Origin: CAYVOX01 sp964453035
GTDB lineage: Bacteria > Chloroflexota > Anaerolineae > Anaerolineales > Anaerolineaceae
DNA length: 25,912 nt
NCBI GenBank assembly: GCA_964453035.1
Contig: CAYVOX010000032.1
Location: forward strand, 1-25,912
Direction of reading: 5' to 3'
This document shows positions 8,647-15,815 of the stretch, one piece after another. The first letter of the stretch is position 1. Each line of letters begins with the position of its first letter. Below the pieces are notes generated by a model. It was not told the DNA's origin, did not search any database, and worked only from the letters and a program-made list of their open reading frames with translations. A program made the translations under genes and the position numbers.

Positions 8647-8675
8647 ATTGTACACAAGTTGAGCAAATCTGCAAA
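8647..8675 (-). promoter_or_regulatory. Sigma-70 promoter of the cyclic-nucleotide-binding protein gene
   Basis: On the minus strand TTTGCA (-35) and TACAAT (-10) are separated by exactly 17 bp. Transcription would start near 8640 and give a leader of about 20 bases to the ATG at 8619. The position supports the shorter start for that gene. It lies in the divergent spacer with yraN. Confidence 0.6.
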
Positions 8676-8694
8676 CAATTTCAGGGATAATATC

Positions 8695-9051
8695 GTGAAT
8701 CGTAAACAATTAGGAAACTGGGGAGAGAATCTGGCGGCGAAAACGCTTCAGGAGCGCGGTTATACCATCATGGAGAGGAATTACCGCACGCCTTACGGGG
8801 AAATGGATATCATTTGCCGGAATCAGGAAGCAGTTGTTTTTGTTGAAGTAAAAACACGTACCAACCGGGCATATGGGTATCCCGAAGATGCGATAACCGC
8901 CAAGAAACGCGCTCACCTCGAGGAGACGGCGTTGAGTTACCTGCAGGAGCATCCGGAGGTGAACGGAGCGTGGCGAATTGACGTCATTTCGATTGAAGTG
9001 AAACCGGGTTCTGAGTCTGTGGAGATTGAGTGGTTTGAGAATGCGATTTGA
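8695..9051 (+). CDS. yraN: YraN/UPF0102 family endonuclease-fold protein
   Basis: The 118-residue product carries the family core: GNWGENLAAKTLQERGY, then RTPYGEMDIICR and VVFVEVKTRTNRAYG. The E(M)D and ExK residues form the restriction-endonuclease-like (PD-(D/E)XK-type) site. The function is poorly known; a DNA-processing nuclease related to Holliday-junction resolvases has been proposed for the family. GTG 8695 is preferred because AGGGA lies 8 bases upstream. The TTG at 8659 would add 12 atypical residues and overlap the divergent promoter region. The last codons overlap the start of miaA. Confidence 0.9.
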   Translation: MNRKQLGNWGENLAAKTLQERGYTIMERNYRTPYGEMDIICRNQEAVVFVEVKTRTNRAYGYPEDAITAKKRAHLEETALSYLQEHPEVNGAWRIDVISIEVKPGSESVEIEWFENAI

Positions 9052-10036
9052 TTTACCCCCATTTTTAGTCGTTCTGGTTGGCCCGACTGCGGTTGGGAAA
9101 ACTGAACTGGCTATTGAGGTAGCTGAGCGCATCAAGGGGGAGATTGTCTCAGCCGATTCGCGCTTGTTTTACCTCGGGATGGATATCGGTACTGCCAAAC
9201 CGACAGCGGAGCAACGAAAAAGGGTGCGGCACCACTTAGTAGATGTAGCCAATCCGGATGAAACCTGGAGCGTGGCGGTGTTTCAACAGGCGGCGCGCGA
9301 ATGCATTGTGGATATCTGGTCGCGAAAGAAAATTCCCCTGTTGGTTGGAGGTACCGGTCAATTCATCCGGGCGATCACTGAGGAATGGAGCATTCCGGTA
9401 CAGGCTCCTGATGAAAAAATGAGGGACGTGCTGACACATTGGGGGCGTGAGATTGGCCCGGTGGAGTTGCATCGAAAGGTGGGACTACTCGATTCAGAAG
9501 CGGCTGCCCATATTGAGCCAAACAACCTGCGCAGGTCGGTGCGCGCGCTGGAAGTGATGTTGTTAACCGGAAAACGGTTCTCTGAGCAACGCCAGAAGAA
9601 AACCCCGGTTTATGAAATTTGCCAGGTGGGGTTAATTCGCCCGAGAGAGGAGCTTTACAAGCGGGTGGATGAGCGGATCGAGAAAATGGTTGCCATGGGT
9701 TTTCTGGAGGAGGTTGAATCGCTCTTGAAAATGGGCTACAAGCCCGATACACCGGCGCTTTCGGCGATTGGCTACCGGGAAATGATCGGAGTAATCTCAG
9801 GAATGAGCAGCATGGAGGAAGCCATCCTATTAATCAAGCGCAACACGCGAAAGTTTATTCGCCGCCAGGCCAACTGGTTTAAAGAGAGCGATCCGGTGAT
9901 TCGATGGTTCAGAGCAGGAGCGCAAACCACTGGCGATTTGACAGAATACTTATGTGCAGAATTGACCAGGCGGGGTTATTGCCTGGAAGGTGATTGGAGT
10001 TCGCAAGAAGGAAGTTCCATTGATGACCCAGATTAA
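9041..10036 (+). CDS. miaA: tRNA dimethylallyltransferase
   Basis: This 331-residue protein prenylates A37 of tRNAs that read codons beginning with U. Visible features are the P-loop GPTAVGKT at 14-21, the DSRLFYLGMDIGTAKP substrate segment at 39-54, IPLLVGGTGQFIRAI and ALEVMLLTGKRFSE, followed by the C-terminal IGYREMI and NTRKFIRRQANWF motifs. In the substrate segment, the basic residue usually found before the Gly (YR/KG) is Leu. ATG 9041 lies within the last codons of yraN and fits the family N-terminus; a TTG at 9026 has no usable ribosome-binding site. The stop overlaps the next gene by 14 bp, consistent with a translationally coupled operon. Confidence 0.96.
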   Translation: MRFDLPPFLVVLVGPTAVGKTELAIEVAERIKGEIVSADSRLFYLGMDIGTAKPTAEQRKRVRHHLVDVANPDETWSVAVFQQAARECIVDIWSRKKIPLLVGGTGQFIRAITEEWSIPVQAPDEKMRDVLTHWGREIGPVELHRKVGLLDSEAAAHIEPNNLRRSVRALEVMLLTGKRFSEQRQKKTPVYEICQVGLIRPREELYKRVDERIEKMVAMGFLEEVESLLKMGYKPDTPALSAIGYREMIGVISGMSSMEEAILLIKRNTRKFIRRQANWFKESDPVIRWFRAGAQTTGDLTEYLCAELTRRGYCLEGDWSSQEGSSIDDPD

Positions 10037-11693
10037 GTATCCATGGTTCAACCACTATGATCCACAGGTACCACAACACCTGACATACCCCGGTGTGACG
10101 CTGGATTGGTTTTTAGATTCGGCTGCGGAGAAGTATGCGGATCGAGCCAGTTGTGTATTCATGGGAGCCTCGTTGAGTTATGGTGATTTGCGCCGCCTGG
10201 TTGAAAACCTGGCGGGACAGCTTATCCGGCAGGGCATGAAAATAGGGGACCGGGTGGCAGTGATATTGCCGAACTGTCCACAGTTTATCCTGGCGTTTTA
10301 CGCGATCGCAAAAGCCGGTGGGGTGGTCGTGGCGATCAACCCGGCTTATAAAGAAGCTGAGCTTTCATTTCAACTGGTGGATTCTGGCGCGCGATTTGTG
10401 ATTGCCCTGGAAAGCCACGTAAACCTCATCCAATCCATCAGAGCAGGAATATTCTTGGAAAAGGTGTACTACACCTCACTCATGGATGGCATGAACCTTA
10501 ACCAGGATCGGCAAAATAATACAGATTCCGTTCTTCCGCAAGATGACGATTGGTTGTTAGAAACTCTGCGCCAACCAGTGCTTGCTCCTCAACCAAATAG
10601 AGCTCAACCTGCGATGCCTGTTATCTTCCAGTACAGTGGAGGAACTACGGGGACACCGAAAGCTGCAATTGGCACGCACCACAACCTGGTGGCTAACACA
10701 CAACAATTTAAAAGCTGGCTTGGTGGGCTTGAGGATGGAAAAGAGGTGGTGCTGGCTGCAATTCCCCTCTTCCATGTGTACGGTATGGTGATTGCCATGA
10801 GTCTGGGAGTCGCGTCAGGAGCAACCCTGGTGCTCATTCCTGACCCTCGTGACCTGGATGGTATCCTTTCTTCAATCGAACAGTACAAAGCAACCCTGTT
10901 TCCCGGGGTTCCGGCGATGTACCAATCCATCATTCAAAAGCACGAGGTGCTATCCGGTCAATACCGGCTTCACTCTATCAAAGCGTGCATCTCGGGCGCG
11001 GCTCCGCTGTTGCCTGAGGTGAAGCAAAAATTTGAGGCTGTCACAGGCGGGAAACTTTTGGAGGGTTACGGTCTTTCGGAGGCGCCTACTGCAACGCACT
11101 GCAACCCGCTCAACGGTGAAAACCGCACTGGTTCTATCGGTTTGCCGTTGCCCGACGTTGAAGCGGTGATTGTAAATATTGAGGACGGTGTGACAATACT
11201 GCCCCCGGGCGAAACTGGAGAGCTGGTATTGCGCGGGCCACAGGTGATGCAAGCGTATCACAACAACCCCGGGGAGACGGAACTTGCCCTGCGAGAGGGC
11301 TGGTTGCACACCGGCGATATTGCCAGAATGGATGCTGACGGGTATTTTTATCTGGTGGGAAGAAAAAAGGAGATGGTTAAGGTCGGAGGATTCCAGGTTT
11401 GGCCGAGGGAGATTGAGGAAGTGATTGCCACTCACCCCGCAGTGCTGGAGTGCGCCGTAGCGGGCGTAGTGGGCAGCGACCTTGTTGAAACAGTAAAAGC
11501 CTGGGTTGTGGTCAGGGTGGGGATGCAGGTTAGCCCTGAGGAGATTCGAGCCTGGTGTGATCAACGAATGGCGCGCTTTAAAGTGCCCGCTGAAGTTGAA
11601 TTCATTGAAAGATTACCGAGAACCACAGTGGGGAAAGTGCTCAAGCGCGAACTGGTCAGGCTTACCCTTGAAAGGCGAAAAAAGGCTGCCTGA
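10023..11693 (+). CDS. Long-chain acyl-CoA synthetase-like AMP-forming ligase
   Basis: The 556-residue protein belongs to the ANL (AMP-binding) superfamily. It has the phosphate-binding loop YSGGTTGTPK at about 204-213, the A5 region LLEGYGLSEAPT, TGELVLRGPQVMQAYHN, the hinge GWLHTGDIARMDADGYFYLVGRKKEMVKVGG and the C-terminal catalytic-lysine region RTTVGKVLKREL. The layout matches FadD-type fatty acyl-CoA ligases, but chain-length preference cannot be read. ATG 10023 follows GAAGGAAG at a workable distance and overlaps the end of miaA, so it belongs to the yraN-miaA unit. It ends just before a strong hairpin shared with ftsH. Confidence 0.9.
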   Translation: MTQIKYPWFNHYDPQVPQHLTYPGVTLDWFLDSAAEKYADRASCVFMGASLSYGDLRRLVENLAGQLIRQGMKIGDRVAVILPNCPQFILAFYAIAKAGGVVVAINPAYKEAELSFQLVDSGARFVIALESHVNLIQSIRAGIFLEKVYYTSLMDGMNLNQDRQNNTDSVLPQDDDWLLETLRQPVLAPQPNRAQPAMPVIFQYSGGTTGTPKAAIGTHHNLVANTQQFKSWLGGLEDGKEVVLAAIPLFHVYGMVIAMSLGVASGATLVLIPDPRDLDGILSSIEQYKATLFPGVPAMYQSIIQKHEVLSGQYRLHSIKACISGAAPLLPEVKQKFEAVTGGKLLEGYGLSEAPTATHCNPLNGENRTGSIGLPLPDVEAVIVNIEDGVTILPPGETGELVLRGPQVMQAYHNNPGETELALREGWLHTGDIARMDADGYFYLVGRKKEMVKVGGFQVWPREIEEVIATHPAVLECAVAGVVGSDLVETVKAWVVVRVGMQVSPEEIRAWCDQRMARFKVPAEVEFIERLPRTTVGKVLKRELVRLTLERRKKAA

Positions 11694-11716
11694 TGGTTGC
11701 ACCAGACAGCCTTTTC
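11680..11716. terminator. Bidirectional terminator between acyl-CoA synthetase and ftsH
   Basis: AAAGGCTG and CAGCCTTTT pair around an imperfect inner stem (CTGATGGT with ACCAG). A-rich and T-rich ends on both sides allow termination in either direction. It lies between two convergent genes, straddling the stop of the plus-strand gene and about 15 bp past the ftsH stop. Confidence 0.75.
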
Positions 11717-11731
11717 ATTTGTTGAATTCAG

Positions 11732-13591
11732 CTAATTAAGCAGGGGTAGCGGTGTGCCGCTGCGTCTCTCCTGAGGGGGAGGGAAAATCTTCTCAAATTC
11801 ATCCCGGGAGATGGTTTCGACTTCAAGCAAGCGGTTGGCGACTGCATCCAGCTTATCGCGGTTATCAGTGAGGAACTTCTTGGCGCTCTCATAAGCGCTT
11901 TCAACAAGCTCGCGCACTTCTTTATCAATCTTCTCGGCGACAGCTTCAGAATAATCGCGCTGCTCTGAAATCTCGCGGCCCAGGAAAATGAGCTCTTCTT
12001 TTTGACCATACACCATCGGCCCCAGTTCGGAGCTCATGCCAAGGCGGGTGACCATGGTGCGGGCTAACTTGGTGACGCGCTCGATATCATTGGAGGCGCC
12101 GGAGGTGATATCGTCAAAAACCAGTGATTCCGCGGCCCGACCGCCGAGCAACCCAATCATTTCTGCCACCAGTTTTTTGCGGGACATGAGGGTGCGGTCA
12201 TCTTCCGGCAGAGAAAGGGTGTATCCGGCTGCCATGCCACGAGGAATGATCGAGACTTTCTGCACCGGGTCGGCTTCAGGCAAACAGTTGATGACAACAG
12301 CGTGACCGGCTTCGTGATAGGCGATGATGCGTTTTTCTTCGGCGCTAATCAGGCGGCTCTTGCGCTCGGGACCAGCGATCACGCGTTCGATTGACTGCTC
12401 AAATTCAGATTGGCCGATGGTTTTACGATTGCGGCGGGCAGCGAGAATGGCAGCCTCGTTAACCAGGTTTTCAATGTCTGCGCCGACAAAACCGGGCGTG
12501 GCGCGTGCTAAAACGCTCAGGTCAATATCTGGCGCGAGGGGTTTGCCTTTGATGTGAACTTTGAGAATGGCTTCTCTGCCGCGCACATCCGGGCGATCGA
12601 GAACCACACGCCGGTCAAAGCGACCTGGGCGCAAGAGGGCGGGGTCAAGGATATCCGGGCGGTTAGTGGCAGCCATGATGATGATGTTGGTATCCGTATC
12701 GAAGCCGTCCATCTCAACCAGCATCTGATTGAGGGTTTGCTCACGCTCATCGTGGCTACCGCCCAAACCTGCGCCGCGCTGGCGGCCGACGGCATCAATT
12801 TCATCCACAAAGACGATGCAAGGTGAGTGGCGTTTGGCCTGGTCGAACAGGTCGCGCACGCGGCTGGCGCCGACGCCCACGAACATTTCGACAAATTCAG
12901 AGCCAGAGATGGAGAAGAATGGCACGCCAGCTTCACCGGAAACGGCTTTGGCGAGCAGGGTTTTACCTGTTCCGGGGGGGCCAACCAGTAAAACACCTTT
13001 TGGAATGCGCGCGCCCAGAGCGATGAACTTTTGCGGTTCGCGCAGGAACTCCACAACTTCTTGCAACTCTTCCTTCGATTCGTCAACACCAGCGACATCC
13101 TGGAAAGTGACGGTGGGTTGATCGCCGGTGAACATGCGCGCACGGGATTTTCCAAAGGACATAGCGGCATTGTTGCTGCCCTGCGCCTGGCGGAAGATGA
13201 AGTAGAACGCCCCACCCAGCAGCAGGAAAGGCAGGATGTAGCCCAGGGCGGTAATAATGCCGAGCCATGCACTGGGAGCTTTGATTTCAATTTTGACTTT
13301 TTCGGCGTTGAGATTCTCAGTGGTTACGCCTAGCTGGAGCATTTGTTCCACCAGTGTTGCCGTAGCCTCTTTTGTGGAATTGCGCTGGCTGCCGTCTTTC
13401 ATGATAATCGTCAGACGGTTTTCATCCTCAACAATACGGGTGATAGTTCCGGCTTTTACTCCTGCCGCAACTTCGTTGATCGTCATTGAGCTTTGACTGC
13501 CACCCTGCGATGTAAACTGGTAAACCACCATCGCAATGATGGCTACAAAGAGCAGCAGGTAGATAATATAAGATTGGTTACGAGAATTCAC
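11732..13591 (-). CDS. ftsH: ATP-dependent zinc metalloprotease FtsH
   Basis: The 619-residue membrane-anchored AAA+ protease has a first TM segment at about 8-25, a periplasmic domain and a second TM at about 111-132. It shows Walker A GPPGTGKT at 204-211, Walker B VFVDEID near 261-266, the pore FVEMFVGVGASRVRD segment, the second region of homology ATNRPDILDPALLRPGRFDRR and the zinc motif HEAGH at 426-430. The length and order are normal. The start is GTG at 13591 with GGAGG at ideal spacing; no nearby ATG fits. The product degrades misassembled membrane proteins and regulatory substrates. It is transcribed from its own promoter at 13643-13671. Confidence 0.98.
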   Translation of the reverse strand: MNSRNQSYIIYLLLFVAIIAMVVYQFTSQGGSQSSMTINEVAAGVKAGTITRIVEDENRLTIIMKDGSQRNSTKEATATLVEQMLQLGVTTENLNAEKVKIEIKAPSAWLGIITALGYILPFLLLGGAFYFIFRQAQGSNNAAMSFGKSRARMFTGDQPTVTFQDVAGVDESKEELQEVVEFLREPQKFIALGARIPKGVLLVGPPGTGKTLLAKAVSGEAGVPFFSISGSEFVEMFVGVGASRVRDLFDQAKRHSPCIVFVDEIDAVGRQRGAGLGGSHDEREQTLNQMLVEMDGFDTDTNIIIMAATNRPDILDPALLRPGRFDRRVVLDRPDVRGREAILKVHIKGKPLAPDIDLSVLARATPGFVGADIENLVNEAAILAARRNRKTIGQSEFEQSIERVIAGPERKSRLISAEEKRIIAYHEAGHAVVINCLPEADPVQKVSIIPRGMAAGYTLSLPEDDRTLMSRKKLVAEMIGLLGGRAAESLVFDDITSGASNDIERVTKLARTMVTRLGMSSELGPMVYGQKEELIFLGREISEQRDYSEAVAEKIDKEVRELVESAYESAKKFLTDNRDKLDAVANRLLEVETISRDEFEKIFPPPQERRSGTPLPLLN

Positions 13592-13642
13592 AGACTACCT
13601 CCATAGGTGTGCCGCAGCACAGTTTATTCCTGTGCAACACTG

Positions 13643-13671
13643 ATTATACCAATCTACTGGTGGCGAATCTA
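13643..13671 (-). promoter_or_regulatory. ftsH promoter with extended -10
   Basis: On the minus strand a perfect TATAAT preceded by TGG (extended -10, TGnTATAAT) has TAGATT 17 bp upstream as a weak -35 box. The start site would fall about 45 bases upstream of the ftsH GTG. Confidence 0.6.
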
Positions 13672-13732
13672 GTTTTTAGTGAGAAAAATATAAAGTATTA
13701 AGATATTTCTAACAATCTACGCCCGGTTCTGG

Positions 13733-14182
13733 TTATTCAGCTGGACCCCAGATGAATACTTTTTCTGGCGTTAACTTGATGATGGTGTTTTCCGGGTCAA
13801 TAATCCAGGATTGGGGCTCAGGCGCTTTGACACCTTCATCACCCATGTAGTGGGTATAGATTAGGGTAGCCCAACTCTGCACAGTAGGCGAATCTGTCAG
13901 AATCTGTGCTCTACCTTCCATCAGGACGGCGCGAGAAGGCGGATTTTCGTCTCCGGTATCAACGATGACAGAGATGAGGGGATTCTTGAGAACGTTTTTT
14001 ACTTTACGGGTGGAGTTGAATGCAGAGATCCAAAGGTTGGCACCATCCCAAATGAACCAAACGGGAACAACGTGGGGTTGAAGGGTACTGGGATTGGCGG
14101 TTGCCAGCCTGGCAAGCAGCGGTTTGGAGAGCAAATCTTGCACCCAGGGTTTTGAGAGTTTGGAATGATTGTCTGATGTCAT
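13733..14182 (-). CDS. Pyridoxamine 5'-phosphate oxidase-fold flavin/F420-binding protein
   Basis: The 149-residue product has the split-barrel pattern of the PNPOx-like family: LLARLATANPSTLQPHVVPVWFIWDG, LWISAFNSTRKVKNVLKNPLISVIVD and RAVLMEGRAQIL. The RKVKN segment is where such proteins bind the cofactor phosphate. Members use FMN, F420 or heme, and which one applies here cannot be told. The start ATG 14182 has GAGGATAT in front. The gene is read toward ftsH but is probably a separate unit. Its upstream region holds an 18-bp palindrome shared with the 6S RNA promoter side. Confidence 0.8.
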   Translation of the reverse strand: MTSDNHSKLSKPWVQDLLSKPLLARLATANPSTLQPHVVPVWFIWDGANLWISAFNSTRKVKNVLKNPLISVIVDTGDENPPSRAVLMEGRAQILTDSPTVQSWATLIYTHYMGDEGVKAPEPQSWIIDPENTIIKLTPEKVFIWGPAE

Positions 14183-14223
14183 ATATCCTCTATATGCCTC
14201 TATTTTACTCGAACATCAGCTGC

Positions 14224-14241
14224 GTTTACAGTACTGTAAAC
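14224..14241. promoter_or_regulatory. Perfect 18-bp palindrome, candidate operator
   Basis: GTTTACAGTACTGTAAAC is identical to its reverse complement. It sits between the divergent PNPOx-like gene and the 6S RNA gene, about 40 bp from the ATG of the former and immediately upstream of the putative promoter of the latter. It has no T-run, so a dimeric-repressor site is more likely than a terminator. The TACA-N4-TGTA core resembles sites of small winged-helix repressors, but no regulator can be named. Confidence 0.5.
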
Positions 14242-14243
14242 AG

Positions 14244-14274
14244 TCTACACATCCCATTTGTTTTGTGGTATAAG
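14244..14274 (+). promoter_or_regulatory. Candidate 6S RNA promoter
   Basis: An extended -10 (TGGTATAAG, -10 hexamer at 14269-14274) lies 6-7 bases upstream of the predicted 5' end of the RNA near 14281. The best -35-like box, TCTACA, is 19 bp upstream and weak. The same TGGTATAA core is found before ftsH and the MFS gene. Confidence 0.5.
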
Positions 14275-14280
14275 AAAAAT

Positions 14281-14452
14281 ACCCTGCTGTGTGCGTGATG
14301 TTGCACCTTCGGTTTTGAGCCAACACTCACTAAAAGGGTCTTTCTTCCATGATGAAGACGCGATAGGCTTAGGCCAAGGCGAAATTATCAGGTCAAGACC
14401 CGCCTGCGAAAGCAGGTTCAAAACTCCGCAACACACGGCATGGTGGGGTCTT
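14281..14452 (+). ncRNA. ssrS: 6S RNA (RNA polymerase-binding regulatory RNA)
   Basis: The 170-nt segment has the 6S architecture. A long closing stem pairs ACCC and TGCTGTGT near the 5' end with ACACGGCA and GGGT near the 3' end, plus GTTGC with GCAAC after a 5' bulge. An open central bubble follows, with TTGAGCCAACACTCAC on its 5' side and a small CCTGC-GAAA-GCAGG hairpin on its 3' side. An apical stem GGGTCTT/AAGACCC closes the distal part. The TTGAGCCAA string and the CGGCAT near the 3' end match features known from other bacterial 6S RNAs. These RNAs bind the housekeeping RNA polymerase and dampen transcription in stationary phase. No protein frame explains the region. The fold was drawn by eye. 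Confidence 0.8.
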
Positions 14453-14455
14453 TTT
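14395..14455 (+). terminator. Intrinsic terminator-like alternative helix at the 6S 3' end
   Basis: AAGACCC at 14395-14401 can pair with GGGTCTT at 14446-14452, enclosing the CCTGC/GCAGG hairpin and followed by a T-run ending at 14455. The same AAGACCC also pairs with an identical GGGTCTT at 14336-14342 in the mature 6S fold, so the two helices exclude each other. It ends the RNA before the small downstream gene. Confidence 0.55.
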
Positions 14456-14483
14456 AATTAAACATCCGAAAAGGAGATTAACA

Positions 14484-14681
14484 ATGGCGATTACCAATGA
14501 ACCAAAAATTGAGACGTTAGCCGAAACCGATAACTTTGTTGCCTGGAAAGCTGAAGAGCCGGATGGCGAAACCACCTACAACCTTGAGTTGAATGCGGTG
14601 ACACTGCACTTCTTCAACGAGGAGTGGGATGAGTTTCTGAGCCTGGTTAAAATTCTGGTTAATGAGGAAAAGAAGAAGTAA
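14484..14681 (+). CDS. Small acidic conserved-looking protein, function unknown
   Basis: This 65-residue product is not recognised. It starts at ATG 14484 with AAAAGGAG about 6 bases upstream, a strong ribosome-binding site that supports a real gene. The sequence is acidic, rich in Glu and Asp, with alternating hydrophobics (TYNLELNAVTLHFFNEEWDEFLSLVKIL) that suggest a short beta segment followed by an amphipathic helix, ending in a Lys-rich tail. It has no Cys, signal peptide or TM segment. It lies 30 bp after the 6S RNA T-run with no other promoter evident, so it may be expressed by read-through. A short hairpin (ATTCTGC/GCAGAAT, 14682-14697) follows its stop. Confidence 0.75.
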   Translation: MAITNEPKIETLAETDNFVAWKAEEPDGETTYNLELNAVTLHFFNEEWDEFLSLVKILVNEEKKK

Positions 14682-14712
14682 ATTCTGCTGGCAGAATCTA
14701 CTCCTGGGCAAT

Positions 14713-14759
14713 AAAAACACAAACCGCGGAGCTCTCTGCAGAGAGACCTCCGCGGTTTG
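14713..14759 (-). terminator. Terminator of the small membrane-protein gene
   Basis: AAACCGCGGAG at 14721-14731 pairs perfectly with CTCCGCGGTTT at 14748-14758, with a palindromic CTCTCTGCAGAGAG in the loop. Read on the minus strand, the stem is followed by GTGTTTTT, giving a good intrinsic terminator right after the stop at 14760. On the plus strand the T-run is poor, though the hairpin may still mark the end of the 65-codon gene. Confidence 0.8.
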
Positions 14760-14981
14760 CTATATCATGCCAACAGCAAGTGAATTCACCAACCTGAGCC
14801 AATCCGTTCCAAAAAGAATGGAAAAGAGCAGGATGATGAAAATAATCACCAGGATGATGCCGCAGCCGCAGCCCCCGCAGCTACCGCTGCCGAACCCGAT
14901 GGTTCGCTGTAACCAGTTGAACAACCGGTCAAGTAAGAAAAGTTTGAGCAACCCAACCAGACAACCAGGACGATCGGACAT
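14760..14981 (-). CDS. Small Gly/Cys-rich single-pass membrane protein
   Basis: The 73-residue product is unrecognised but well supported: GGAGGAATC directly before ATG 14981, a perfect TATAAT upstream and a strong terminator right after the stop. Residues about 1-28 contain an amphipathic stretch (LVGLLKLFLLDRLFNWL). Then comes a GSGSCGGCGCG tract with three Cys, followed by one long TM helix (IILVIIFIILLFSILFG) and a short tail. The Cys/Gly tract just before the membrane could bind metal, be acylated or simply be flexible; none of these can be shown. It lies downstream of the PPTase gene but has its own promoter. Confidence 0.75.
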   Translation of the reverse strand: MSDRPGCLVGLLKLFLLDRLFNWLQRTIGFGSGSCGGCGCGIILVIIFIILLFSILFGTDWLRLVNSLAVGMI

Positions 14982-15005
14982 GATTCCTCCAGTGATATTT
15001 TTATA

Positions 15006-15011
15006 ATTATA
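15006..15011 (-). promoter_or_regulatory. -10 element upstream of the small membrane-protein gene
   Basis: Minus-strand TATAAT lies about 25 bases upstream of ATG 14981, in the 60-bp gap after the PPTase stop. No good -35 box is visible. It suggests that the small gene is at least partly transcribed independently of the upstream operon. Confidence 0.4.
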
Positions 15012-15041
15012 CGAAAAAGTTTCCGAAAAGATGCAGCTTGT

Positions 15042-15797
15042 TCAGCCAAACCGGGCTTCATCAGTGGGGATAAAAATCGGCCGGGTAGATTCCAGTGAAC
15101 TTTGAGGTTTGAGAACGGCAAAAGCAATGACAAATTCATCATTCAGGCGCCAGAAACACCGGGCTAGATCATACTTTGAGGCGATGATCGCCGTATGCCA
15201 ATCATCGAGGGGGGATAACCTGCTTTCCTGAGGAAAGGTCACATTTACTGAAAGCGGATCCACAATAAAGCCAAGGCGCTGTGCCTTTACAAAGGCTTCT
15301 TTGAGACTCCAGGTGAGAATCCTCCAGGTATTCTGCGTTTCCTCGGATTGCGTGGAGATGTAGGCGTTCTCGGAACCAGTTAGATAAGCTGAGATGGTTG
15401 CTGGTTCGGCGAATGATAAAGCCTCTATATCCACCCCAAATCTGCAGCTTTGAGAATAAGCCGCGCAAGCCCACTGGCCCGAGTGGCTGATTGAAAGGAC
15501 ACCGGGAAGGGCTGCGCCATCCACCAGCGGGAGCGGGGAGCCTGAAGACTCTGCGAGGATACTTATGCGATTGAGTGAGATTTCCACATTGATGCGATTC
15601 TGGATTAAAGCTTTAGCTGCCAGTCTGCCCATTAACCATTCAGTTTTACGCCGGGGTGAAATCAGACGTGATAGATTCTCCACTTCATCCCTGGAAAAGA
15701 AATTTGCTGTCAATCCTTCTTGCTCTGGAAGACTTTGGTTGACCTGGACAAGCGTCCAATAAATCGCCGATGGGTCTGAGCCAGGATTAAGGTTCAT
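15042..15797 (-). CDS. Sfp-type 4'-phosphopantetheinyl transferase
   Basis: The 251-residue product transfers phosphopantetheine from CoA to a Ser on carrier proteins. Visible motifs are LSISHSG at 101-107, the Mg-binding GVDIE (Asp123, Glu125) and WSLKEAFVKAQ with Lys166/Glu167. Two-domain length and motif order fit the Sfp/EntD/AcpT class rather than AcpS. ATG 15797 lies 18 bp after the phosphotransferase-like gene. No strong Shine-Dalgarno sequence is seen, so coupling is likely. No carrier protein, NRPS or PKS gene is in the window, so its client is unknown. Confidence 0.92.
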   Translation of the reverse strand: MNLNPGSDPSAIYWTLVQVNQSLPEQEGLTANFFSRDEVENLSRLISPRRKTEWLMGRLAAKALIQNRINVEISLNRISILAESSGSPLPLVDGAALPGVLSISHSGQWACAAYSQSCRFGVDIEALSFAEPATISAYLTGSENAYISTQSEETQNTWRILTWSLKEAFVKAQRLGFIVDPLSVNVTFPQESRLSPLDDWHTAIIASKYDLARCFWRLNDEFVIAFAVLKPQSSLESTRPIFIPTDEARFG

Positions 15798-15815
15798 AAT
15801 AAGCGGCAGATGACC

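Noticed and set aside
10557..11564. Minus-strand open frames opposite the acyl-CoA synthetase gene
   Set aside because: They lie opposite the conserved AMP-binding motifs and show no protein-family signature.
13680..13732. AT-rich imperfect hairpin after the PNPOx-like gene, considered as a terminator
   Set aside because: AGAAATAT/ATATTTTTCT pairs poorly and has no GC stem; it was too weak to list.
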